Of a DNA stretch of 64,000 bases, positions 1-7,794 are shown in pieces. Numbering within the stretch: the first letter of the stretch is position 1; every line of letters begins with the position of its first letter. A program made the position numbers and the translations under genes. The notes beneath the pieces are model-generated. The model did not search any database, had not been told where the DNA came from, and saw nothing but the letters and a program-made list of their open reading frames with translations. The DNA comes from Legionella sp. (GTDB lineage: Bacteria > Pseudomonadota > Gammaproteobacteria > Legionellales > Legionellaceae). The stretch lies in the NCBI GenBank assembly GCA_017306715.1, contig JAFKHV010000007.1:62001-126000 (forward strand). The letters run 5' to 3'.

Positions 1-712
1 TGCGACCCGAAATATCAAACAATTAAGTGGTGGCCAGCAGCAGCGAGTAGCTATTGCGCGGGCAATTATAAATCGTCCTCAAGTCTTGCTTCTTGATGAG
101 CCTCTAAGTTCGCTCGATTATCGTTTACGTAAGGCCATGCAATCTGAATTAAAGCAGTTGCAAAAAAAACTCAATATGACCTTTATTTTTGTAACCCATG
201 ATCAAGAAGAAGCATTATCCATGTCCGATCGAATTGTGGTCTTTAATCATGGGCATATTGAGCAAATTGGAACTCCGAAATGCATTTATGAAACGCCTGC
301 AAATTTACACGTTGCCCAATTTATCGGTGAGGCTAACATTTTTAATGTAGAAGTACATGCAATTGATCAGGGTGATTTAACTGTTTTCATTGAAGGGATC
401 CCTCTGATTTGCAAAAACACCGGCTCCTATTTGCCGCATCAAAAATTGCACTTGATCATTCGTCCAGAAGATATTCGCGTGTGGAGCCAAACTGAAGTTG
501 ATTCATTTGAGGGAATGCTGCCGGGTTCGATTGTCGATATCATTTATAAAGGTTCTACGGTCGATCTAAAAGTTGCATTGCCATCTGGCAAAATTATTCA
601 TGCATCGGAATTTTTTGATGAAGATGATGACAAATTAGAATACAGTCTCCAAGAGCAAGTTTGGGTGGAATGGTTATCAGGGTGGGAGGTATTGTTGCCT
701 TATGAAGGTTAA
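1..712 (+). CDS. potA: Spermidine/putrescine ABC transporter ATPase (5' end missing)
   Basis: ATP-binding subunit of the polyamine importer; it powers uptake through PotB/PotC on the cytoplasmic face of the inner membrane. The gene enters the window already open, with reading frame from base 2. The visible part starts just before the ABC signature LSGGQQQR, then Walker B (LLLDEPLSSLD), the H-loop (FVTHDQEEAL) and a C-terminal TOBE-like regulatory domain typical of MalK/PotA ATPases. Walker A lies outside the window. It overlaps potB by 11 bases, and the following genes are potB, potC and potD, which fixes the substrate class as polyamine rather than another ABC importer. Confidence 0.95.
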   Translation, partial: ATRNIKQLSGGQQQRVAIARAIINRPQVLLLDEPLSSLDYRLRKAMQSELKQLQKKLNMTFIFVTHDQEEALSMSDRIVVFNHGHIEQIGTPKCIYETPANLHVAQFIGEANIFNVEVHAIDQGDLTVFIEGIPLICKNTGSYLPHQKLHLIIRPEDIRVWSQTEVDSFEGMLPGSIVDIIYKGSTVDLKVALPSGKIIHASEFFDEDDDKLEYSLQEQVWVEWLSGWEVLLPYEG

Positions 713-1520
713 ATCATTTGCCGTACCCTTGGTTTATTGCTGGCTGATCCTTTTCGGTCTCGTACCCTTAGCAGTATTGCTGCTCACCAGTTTTTTATCA
801 CCTGATACCCAGAGATTAGTATCTTTTCCCCTAACATTGACGAACTACACTGCCTTGGGGACGGGTGTATTCCTGAAGATTTTTGGCCGTTCGATGTTAT
901 TGGCACTTGTAGCGACGTTTGTCTGTCTCCTTGTTGCGTTCCCATTTAGTTATCTTTTAGTCAAAGCTAAAAAACAATCGTTACTGTTATTACTCATTAT
1001 TATACCCTTTTGGACCAGCTCGCTCATTCGTACTTACTCGTTAATTGCCATCTTGAAGTATCAAGGATTACTGAATAGCTTACTTTTAAAATTACATTTA
1101 ATCAGTACCCCTTTATCCCTAATGTACACAAATTTTGCAGTAATAATCGGATTGGTCTATAACCTCTTTCCTTTTATGGTATTACCCATTTTTACAAATA
1201 TGGAGCGCTTTGATTTTCGTCTGTTTGAGGCAGCTAAAGATTTAGGGGCGAATCGCTTAGCAATATTTACCCGTGTTTTTTTACCCAATACAGCGCCTGG
1301 AATTTACTCGGGCTGTATTTTAGTATTATTACCTGCCATGACTTTGTTTTATATTCCTAATGTTCTGGGGGGCGCCCGTTCTGTTCTACTCGGTAATTTA
1401 ATCCAAAATGAATTTTTAGTCTTAGGTAACTGGCCCCAGGGGGCGGCTACCAGTGTAATACTTACCGGTTTACTTTTATTAATGCTGATGTTTTTTCGGC
1501 AAAATAATGAGGGTAAATAA
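702..1520 (+). CDS. potB: Spermidine/putrescine ABC transporter permease PotB
   Basis: Inner-membrane permease subunit of the polyamine importer, 272 residues, close to the usual PotB length. About six hydrophobic segments are visible, and the cytoplasmic EAA loop that contacts the ATPase appears as FEAAKDLGANRLAIFTRVFLP. Its start overlaps the end of potA, and its stop overlaps the potC start (TAATG), so the genes are translationally coupled. Order and overlap are those of the classical potABCD operon. Confidence 0.94.
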   Translation: MKVKSFAVPLVYCWLILFGLVPLAVLLLTSFLSPDTQRLVSFPLTLTNYTALGTGVFLKIFGRSMLLALVATFVCLLVAFPFSYLLVKAKKQSLLLLLIIIPFWTSSLIRTYSLIAILKYQGLLNSLLLKLHLISTPLSLMYTNFAVIIGLVYNLFPFMVLPIFTNMERFDFRLFEAAKDLGANRLAIFTRVFLPNTAPGIYSGCILVLLPAMTLFYIPNVLGGARSVLLGNLIQNEFLVLGNWPQGAATSVILTGLLLLMLMFFRQNNEGK

Positions 1521-2287
1521 TGAAAACCACCTTACAACGGCTGTTCCTGAGTGCGGTTTATGGACTTTTATATCTACCGATACTTATCTTAGTGATTTAT
1601 TCGGTGAATGATGCTAAATACTCTTTAATTTGGCATGGATTTTCTTTGCGATGGTATGCTGAACTCTTTGCTGACCACAGTTTATGGCTGGCATTTTTTA
1701 ATTCAGTTATTTTGGGTTTATGTTCAGCCTTAGTCGCTACAACCTTCGGTCTACTCACATCAGTAAATTTGTTTCTGTTCAAAAACGCTAATCAACGATT
1801 TCTTTATGGCTTATTGTTGTTACTCATTGTCATACCCGATTTAGTTTTAGGCGTGGCCTTGCTCATTTTTTTCAACTATGCTCATGTTTCTCTCGGATTT
1901 TTTAGTTTACTCATTGCACATGTTACTTTTTCATTACCTTTCGTCATTTTGACCATTAATAGTCGTATTAAAACCCTGAATCCCAACATTTATTTTGGTG
2001 CACTCGATTTGGGGGCTAGCCGCTATATTGCTTTAACTCGAATAATGCTGCCTTTGTTATGGCCAGCCGTTTTTAGCGCTTTTTTACTTAGTTTTACTCT
2101 ATCTTTCGATGATGTGATTATTAGTTATTTTGTTGCCGGACCAGAATATACGATCCTGCCCTTAACCATTTATTCTTTAGTGCGCGCAGGAGTGACTCCT
2201 GAATTGAACGCGCTGTGTACTATAACTTTAGCCCTCTCCATGATTTTGGTCGTTATTGCCCATAGGTTATCCCGGAGGACCTGGTGA
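1520..2287 (+). CDS. potC: Spermidine/putrescine ABC transporter permease PotC
   Basis: Second permease subunit of the polyamine importer, 255 residues with about six transmembrane segments. The EAA-like loop reads FGALDLGASRYIALTRIMLP, matching the PotC family. The ATG overlaps the potB stop codon by one base, and the gene itself overlaps the potD start by four bases. PotB and PotC are expected to form the membrane channel as a heterodimer. Confidence 0.94.
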   Translation: MKTTLQRLFLSAVYGLLYLPILILVIYSVNDAKYSLIWHGFSLRWYAELFADHSLWLAFFNSVILGLCSALVATTFGLLTSVNLFLFKNANQRFLYGLLLLLIVIPDLVLGVALLIFFNYAHVSLGFFSLLIAHVTFSLPFVILTINSRIKTLNPNIYFGALDLGASRYIALTRIMLPLLWPAVFSAFLLSFTLSFDDVIISYFVAGPEYTILPLTIYSLVRAGVTPELNALCTITLALSMILVVIAHRLSRRTW

Positions 2288-3306
2288 GATTTTTGGTTTT
2301 TTTATTTGGATTTTTTATAGCAACTGCAAGCGCTCAGCCAGTGGTTAACATCTATGCCTGGGGAGGAGAAATTCCTAAATCGGTGCTCCAGCACTTTGAG
2401 CAAGAAACGGGAATTAAAGTAAATTTTTCTACTTATGATAGTAATGAAACGATGTTTGCTAAACTTAAAGCCAGCCAGCACACCGTTTATGACGTAATTT
2501 TACCCTCGACCTATTATGTAGAGCGTATGCGCCATGCGGGTATGCTCGAGCCTATGGCTTATAAAAAATTACCGAACAGCATTCATATCACCTCATTTTT
2601 TCGTAATAACGCCTATGATCCACATAATCAATATAGCATTCCCCTGATTTGGGGTACTACGGGCATCTTTGCACAAAAACATGAAGTGGTGCCTACTCCA
2701 CAACGTTTTAGCGCTTTATGGAGTAAACGTTGGCGCAATCAATTAATGCTTTTGGATGATTCCCGAGAAGTATTTGCCATGGCTTTATTGAGTTTAGGAT
2801 TCAGTATTAATGACCCTGATCCAGAGCATATTCGCCAAGCTTACGAACGGCTGCTTGCTTTGGTACCCAATATAAAATTATTTGCAAGTGAAGGGATACA
2901 AGCAATTTTAATTGATAAAGATGCTCGTTTAGGTATCGCCTGGAATGGTGACGTGATTAAGGCACAAGCAGAAAATCCCGACGTACAGTTTATGTATCCT
3001 GAAGAAGGTTTTGTGATATGGATTGATTGTCTTGCCATCCCCAAAAATGCACCTCATAAAGAGGAAGCATTACAGTTTATTAATTATTTACTACGGCCAG
3101 AAATTGCAGCGGAGCTTGCCAAAATTGAGGGGCATGCGATTACGAATGAGCAGGGGCGCAATTTGCTTCCGGAACAAGTAAAAAATAATCCAATTTTGTA
3201 CCCCAATGAGGATACTTTGCATCGCGGTGAGTTTCACCGCGACATCAGCGATGATGCGTTACGTTTGTACAATCAATACTGGGAACAATTCAAACTTGCC
3301 TTATAG
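2284..3306 (+). CDS. potD: Spermidine/putrescine periplasmic binding protein PotD
   Basis: Periplasmic substrate-binding protein of the polyamine importer, 340 residues. The GTG start overlaps potC and is followed by a short hydrophobic signal peptide ending near ATASAQP. The mature protein begins with the family-typical VNIYAWGGEIPKSVLQHFE. Further PotD features include the FDVILPS-like segment (YDVILPSTYYV) and the WNGD segment in the ligand cleft. It is the last gene of the operon. Its final codons overlap by six bases the end of the convergent repeat-protein gene at 3301-4989, so there is no room for a separate terminator. Confidence 0.94.
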   Translation: MRFLVFLFGFFIATASAQPVVNIYAWGGEIPKSVLQHFEQETGIKVNFSTYDSNETMFAKLKASQHTVYDVILPSTYYVERMRHAGMLEPMAYKKLPNSIHITSFFRNNAYDPHNQYSIPLIWGTTGIFAQKHEVVPTPQRFSALWSKRWRNQLMLLDDSREVFAMALLSLGFSINDPDPEHIRQAYERLLALVPNIKLFASEGIQAILIDKDARLGIAWNGDVIKAQAENPDVQFMYPEEGFVIWIDCLAIPKNAPHKEEALQFINYLLRPEIAAELAKIEGHAITNEQGRNLLPEQVKNNPILYPNEDTLHRGEFHRDISDDALRLYNQYWEQFKLAL

Positions 3307-4989
3307 ACAAGGTGCGCCGCAACTAAACATGTATTCCTCTGCCTCATCCTTGCCAGATGAGGTCTCGCAAAAGAAATTATTTTGCTGATAGCCGTCGTGA
3401 ATATCTATTTGATTCCGGTGAACTTGCTCCAATGTTGGGCGAGAGAAAATTTCTGCTCGTAGATGGCCGTACAAGTGGCTCTCAAGGTTATCAATTATTT
3501 TTTGTAAAGAATCCCGCTCTTCCAGTAGGGTAATTAATGCATCTCTATTATCAATGATTACTGAGTTATTATCTAAAGTTATTGTAAAGTCAGACAGCGG
3601 ATTTTTTTTAAATTTAATCACAAACGTGCATTGCACCGCCATCCTTATCAGGTTAATCCGTTTAGCAGTAAACTGCGCTTGAATTTTATTGTCACAGAGA
3701 ATTTTTAAACCTCGAGGCATGTTGTTGAGGGTAAAGTAACGGCTGATATCTGGGAGGATATTGTCCAGATCCGTTAAATTTATTTTTTCAATTACATTTG
3801 TCAAATAAGGTTTTAAATAGACCAGGTAAGATTGAGGTATCTTAAATGTAAAATGGTCGGTGTATATTTGGTACTTTTCTTTAAACTCCAGACTTAAATA
3901 TTTAAGATAATGATTTATTTTATAAAAGTCAGCTGCAGGTGAATTTATTGGGAGTGTTAAAATAAATTCCGAATGATTATGTTCTAGCGCGTACGCTTGT
4001 AATTGGAGGCTTTTTAAAAACCTCGGAGCAGACGTGGAATAATCAGCTAACTCTTGATGAAGCATTGCTTCTAATCTGGAATTAATCATGGTTTTTTGGA
4101 TTTCTGATATTATTTCATCAGGTCTAAAGCCTCGAGTCGCGAATTGCCAAAAATTTTCTCCGAGAAATTTTAATGTATGTTCTGGGCAATAACGGCCTAT
4201 CTGTATAATTTCAGAGTTTGTAGCGCCTAAAAATCTAAACGTAAAATAATAATCTCTCAACGCCTCTAATCGTGCAGTAGCCCCTGGTTTTATAATCAGT
4301 GACATTAACTGTTCTTTTGTAAATTTAAAATCAAATACTAATAATGAAAAATTTTCTTTAATAAAAGCAAGAGAAGTCCATATTGCATTATTTTTCTCAG
4401 TAAGTCTTTTAATTTCTTCCAGATTAAATTTTTCCTCTTCGAAAAATTCGAGAATTTCTTGTTCTTCTTTTTGTTCTGCTAATTTTTTAGTTGTAATGGC
4501 CGCTTTTTGGGGTGATATATTCAAATCAGGTACTGAAAAATCCTGATCCCGGCGTGGGCGTTTGACGGATGTAAAGTTGAGTAAGGGGGCTTTACGCTTT
4601 ACCCCAATAGTTAAGCTTGAGCTTGAGTTCGATTTATCTGAGTCGCTGGGGCTTTCTTCACTCTCTATGACAATGGTTTTTGTTTGTATGTCCTGGGTAT
4701 TTAAAGTCGATTCCATTTTATTTATTAAATGTCGCAATACTGTGGTAATGTGACTAATATCGGTTACATATTCATCTTTAAGAGACAAAAAACGCGTGTT
4801 GAGGGCATGGCAGAACTTAATAATTAGATTTTTTGAGACTGATGAGCTTAATAAGATACTTTCAAGCTTCAGTTTTATCATGGTTAAGTCAAGTAAAGTA
4901 AAATTATAGTCGCTTAGAGTGGCAATTATTTGCGTGAAGCGTTGCGTGTCATGAATGGCTTCCGCTAAGTTGTTGATAAATGTAGACAT
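3301..4989 (-). CDS. TALE-like helical repeat protein A, candidate nuclear effector
   Basis: Protein of 562 residues, not matched to any named gene. An N-terminal helical region (1-110) leads to a Ser/acidic linker (108-126) and a bipartite NLS-like motif at 131-147 (KRKAP ... KRPRR). Residues 188-320 contain degenerate repeats of 32-35 residues starting at F188, F223, A256 and F288. The clearest unit, from F223, reads FTKEQLMSLIIKPGATARLE and has the hydrophobic pattern of TALE-like DNA-binding repeats. Residues ~380-490 align by eye with the C-terminal domain of the protein at 55369-57723. The tail is acidic (GKDEAEEY), as in many Dot/Icm substrates. RBS AAGGA lies 5 bases before ATG. The gene is AT-rich and stands alone. 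DNA binding, nuclear import and secretion are all inferred. Confidence 0.75.
   Translation of the reverse strand: MSTFINNLAEAIHDTQRFTQIIATLSDYNFTLLDLTMIKLKLESILLSSSVSKNLIIKFCHALNTRFLSLKDEYVTDISHITTVLRHLINKMESTLNTQDIQTKTIVIESEESPSDSDKSNSSSSLTIGVKRKAPLLNFTSVKRPRRDQDFSVPDLNISPQKAAITTKKLAEQKEEQEILEFFEEEKFNLEEIKRLTEKNNAIWTSLAFIKENFSLLVFDFKFTKEQLMSLIIKPGATARLEALRDYYFTFRFLGATNSEIIQIGRYCPEHTLKFLGENFWQFATRGFRPDEIISEIQKTMINSRLEAMLHQELADYSTSAPRFLKSLQLQAYALEHNHSEFILTLPINSPAADFYKINHYLKYLSLEFKEKYQIYTDHFTFKIPQSYLVYLKPYLTNVIEKINLTDLDNILPDISRYFTLNNMPRGLKILCDNKIQAQFTAKRINLIRMAVQCTFVIKFKKNPLSDFTITLDNNSVIIDNRDALITLLEERDSLQKIIDNLESHLYGHLRAEIFSRPTLEQVHRNQIDIHDGYQQNNFFCETSSGKDEAEEYMFSCGAPCL
4030..4428 (-). repeat. 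TALE-like repeat block of protein A
   Basis: Codes for residues 188-320 of the 562-residue protein. Repeat starts are spaced 35, 33 and 32 residues apart. Each unit follows the pattern [FA]-x4-[IL]-x2-[IL] then a hydrophobic second helix. The residue pairs at positions 12-13, where TALEs read DNA, are KN, KP, YC and KT. Repeats are diverged at both DNA and protein level. Confidence 0.55.
4549..4599 (-). other. Bipartite NLS-like basic motif in protein A
   Basis: Residues 131-147 hold KRK, a nine-residue spacer and KRPRR, a classical bipartite importin-alpha type pattern. It lies just after an acidic Ser-rich linker. Function is inferred from pattern only. Confidence 0.5.
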
Positions 4990-5114
4990 ATTTTCCTTAA
5001 TAAATTTTTATTGAACCAATTTTCTAAAAATTACACACTTTAATATAAAAATGTATTATTTGAAATGGTTCGAGCTACATAAATTTCGATATAAATAACC
5101 CGTGGATTAAATTA

Positions 5115-6695
5115 TTAGTTATGTTGGATCATATCAACAAGGTTTTGTAATGAATCAGCCTCAGTTATGGGTTTATCCCAACGGATGCGATTAATTCGAG
5201 GAAACCTGAGGGCAACTCCGGATTTATGACGGGTGGAGTAATTAACCGCATCAAATGCCACCTCAAAGATTAATGCTTTTTCTACTTCGCGCACCGGTCC
5301 AAAACGTTGAATGGTGTGTTGCCTAATCCATTGATCGAGCCGATAGAGTTCTTCATCAGTAAAACCGGAGTATGCTTTTCCAATGGGCAGCAGGGCACCA
5401 TCTTGCCACAGACCAAAGGTATAGTCTGAATAATAAGAAGAGCGCTTACCATGCCCGCGTTGTGCATACATTAAAATCGCATCCACTAATTTAGGATCTC
5501 TTTTCCATTTAAACCAGTGTCCACGTGGCCTTCCTGCTAGATATGGACTTTGATGATGTTTTAACATCAAGCCTTCTACTGCCGGGTGTTGCTCTGCTAA
5601 TACCTTTTCTTTGAGTGTGGTCAATGACTGACCTGGCTTAAGAGTTATTAAAGGAGAAATTAATAAATTAGCTGCTGGATTGACTGCAAACCAATCTTCC
5701 AATTTTTTGCGACGCTCATAAAAGGGAAGGTGGCGTAGATCTTCACCATTCCAGGATAAAATATCATACAAAATCATCGCCGCCGGATATTGTTCCATTA
5801 ATTTTGCGCTGATCTTTTTACGGTTTAATCGCTGTTGGAGCTCATTAAAACTGCAGAGGCCTTCGGCATTTTGAATTACCAATTCGCCATCAAGCACTAC
5901 GTTGCCGGTAAAAGTGGTCAGAAGGTCGGGAAATGCGTGACTGATGTCTTCACCGGTACGGGTAAAAAGACCTTTCTTATCTTTAGTACATATCGCTTGA
6001 ATACGAATACCATCAAATTTCTTTTCAACAGCAAATTCTGATGGATCGAGTTTGGTTAAATCATCATCATTCAGGGGGTGTGACAGCATCACGGGATGAA
6101 AAAAAAGTTTACTCGTAATATCTGGGGCTAAGCCCCGGCCTTCAAGCCAGGCAAAAAGTTCTTCATAGGGTGGTTCTGTTGCATGCCAAATTTTTTCTAT
6201 TTCTTGCAGGGGTTGTTGCCCATAGGATGCCAGAGCACGTTTTATAAAGCGGGCCGATACGCCGATGCGTAGATTCCCAGTGCCTAATTTTAATAAAGCC
6301 CAGCGCTCATTTCTCGATGCTTTATTTAACAGTTCGCGCAAATAATCTTTATACTGCGTATCAGGAATGGTATTGAATTGATCAATAATTTCCACTAAAC
6401 CCGGAAGCGGCTCCTCCAGAGCCCCATCCGGCCACAATAAAGCCACAGTATCTGATAGATCGCCCACATAATCATAAGATAATTCAAAAAGATAAGCGGG
6501 AACTTGTTCTTGCATCAGTTCCTTAATCATTGGACGTTTGAATGTGGGGAAGCTTAATGTATTGGCTAAAACTGCCAGAGCATATCCGCGTTCAGGATCG
6601 GATGTCTGACGAAAAAAATCTTCTAAAAGTGCTACCTTATCCAGGAGGCTATAGGTGAAATATAATTTATCCAGAAGTTCTGCAAACTGTTTCAT
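5115..6695 (-). CDS. ATP-dependent DNA ligase
   Basis: Seals nicks in DNA using ATP; 526 residues. An N-terminal DNA-binding helical domain (1-200) precedes the nucleotidyltransferase core. The catalytic lysine motif KFDG is at 226-229, RTGED at 246-250, LDGELV at 268-273, EGLMLK further on and a KWKRD-type motif V, followed by an OB-fold domain. This is the bacterial class with a linked exonuclease; here the metallo-beta-lactamase exonuclease gene lies directly upstream and its TAG stop abuts this ATG (TAGATG), implying coupling. It acts beside, not instead of, the essential NAD-dependent LigA, which is outside the window. The helicase and phosphoesterase often found with this pair are absent. 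Confidence 0.92.
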   Translation of the reverse strand: MKQFAELLDKLYFTYSLLDKVALLEDFFRQTSDPERGYALAVLANTLSFPTFKRPMIKELMQEQVPAYLFELSYDYVGDLSDTVALLWPDGALEEPLPGLVEIIDQFNTIPDTQYKDYLRELLNKASRNERWALLKLGTGNLRIGVSARFIKRALASYGQQPLQEIEKIWHATEPPYEELFAWLEGRGLAPDITSKLFFHPVMLSHPLNDDDLTKLDPSEFAVEKKFDGIRIQAICTKDKKGLFTRTGEDISHAFPDLLTTFTGNVVLDGELVIQNAEGLCSFNELQQRLNRKKISAKLMEQYPAAMILYDILSWNGEDLRHLPFYERRKKLEDWFAVNPAANLLISPLITLKPGQSLTTLKEKVLAEQHPAVEGLMLKHHQSPYLAGRPRGHWFKWKRDPKLVDAILMYAQRGHGKRSSYYSDYTFGLWQDGALLPIGKAYSGFTDEELYRLDQWIRQHTIQRFGPVREVEKALIFEVAFDAVNYSTRHKSGVALRFPRINRIRWDKPITEADSLQNLVDMIQHN

Positions 6696-7697
6696 CTATT
6701 GCTTTTCCTCATCGTAACCTAATAAATGCAGGGCTTGTGCTTGATACCCCTCTTGCTGAGCGTAATAAACTAAAGCATCCTCTTGGCCATGGGTGACCCA
6801 TAGTTCACGCGGTCTAACCTCAGCTAAAGTCTGAGTTAACTCCGACCAGTCGGCATGATCAGAAATAACCAAAGGCAATTCAACGCCTAATTGCTTGGCA
6901 CGTGCACGAATTTGCATCCACCCCGAAGCCATACCTCGTACGGCATGGGCGAAGCGTCGGCTCCATTTTTCTCTCAGTGCCGAGGGAGGACATAAAACAA
7001 GTTTTCCCGCTGATTCTGCAATTCCCAACTCCTGTGCTAGGCGCAGCTCACCGAGATCAAAGCCTTTTTGTTGGTAATAATTACAAAGCTTAACTAGAGC
7101 ACCGTGTAAATAAATCGGCTCACTATAACCCAGTGCACGAAGACCCATGAGTACTCTTTGGCATTTACCTAAGGCATAAACACCCAGGAGATGACAGCGG
7201 TCAGGGAATAAACGAAGTGATTCTATTAACCGATTCAATTCATGATTCATCGGTGGATGATGAAAGACCGGAAGACCAAAAGTTGCTTCGGTTATAAATA
7301 CATCACAGGATTGCGGATAAAAGGCACTACAGGTGGAGTCCTCACGGCGTTTATAGTCCCCTGAAACAATAATGCGTTCATTATTATATTCCATGAGCAA
7401 TTGCGCGCTGCCTATTATATGTCCTGCGGGAAGTAGTGTTATCATCACCTCATTACAGAGCGCGGGCTCATGATAAGAAAGAATTTGATACTCATGTGCG
7501 CAATCCTCCCCATAGCGTAACCGCATAATTTCTATTGTTTCCAGCGTCGCGACGAGCTGTTTATGCCCAGAAATCGCATGATCGGCATGCGCATGAGTTA
7601 CCACAGCTTTATCCACAGGTGCTGTCGGGTCAATATAAAAAGCGCCAGGTATGCAATATAAACCGTGTGGTGTTACGTTGAGCCAATGCTTCTTCAT
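6696..7697 (-). CDS. Ligase-associated DNA exonuclease (metallo-beta-lactamase fold)
   Basis: Predicted nuclease of the beta-CASP/metallo-beta-lactamase family, 333 residues, that accompanies bacterial ATP-dependent DNA ligases. The metal-binding motif HAHADH occupies residues 35-40. Further conserved points are GHIIGSAQ, the VSGDYKRR metal-ligand segment and a late ISDHADW histidine motif. It sits immediately upstream of the ligase with no gap, so the two are almost certainly co-transcribed and act together in end processing and sealing. Assignment to the ligase-associated group rests on both motifs and context. Confidence 0.9.
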   Translation of the reverse strand: MKKHWLNVTPHGLYCIPGAFYIDPTAPVDKAVVTHAHADHAISGHKQLVATLETIEIMRLRYGEDCAHEYQILSYHEPALCNEVMITLLPAGHIIGSAQLLMEYNNERIIVSGDYKRREDSTCSAFYPQSCDVFITEATFGLPVFHHPPMNHELNRLIESLRLFPDRCHLLGVYALGKCQRVLMGLRALGYSEPIYLHGALVKLCNYYQQKGFDLGELRLAQELGIAESAGKLVLCPPSALREKWSRRFAHAVRGMASGWMQIRARAKQLGVELPLVISDHADWSELTQTLAEVRPRELWVTHGQEDALVYYAQQEGYQAQALHLLGYDEEKQ

Positions 7698-7794
7698 CCA
7701 ACCCCCAAATGCGTTTCTAAAAGAAAAAAAGATTGAGTTTTAGGGTAAATTGCGCATATTCTTTAGAACACATGGTTTATTGTAGCAGTATTAA

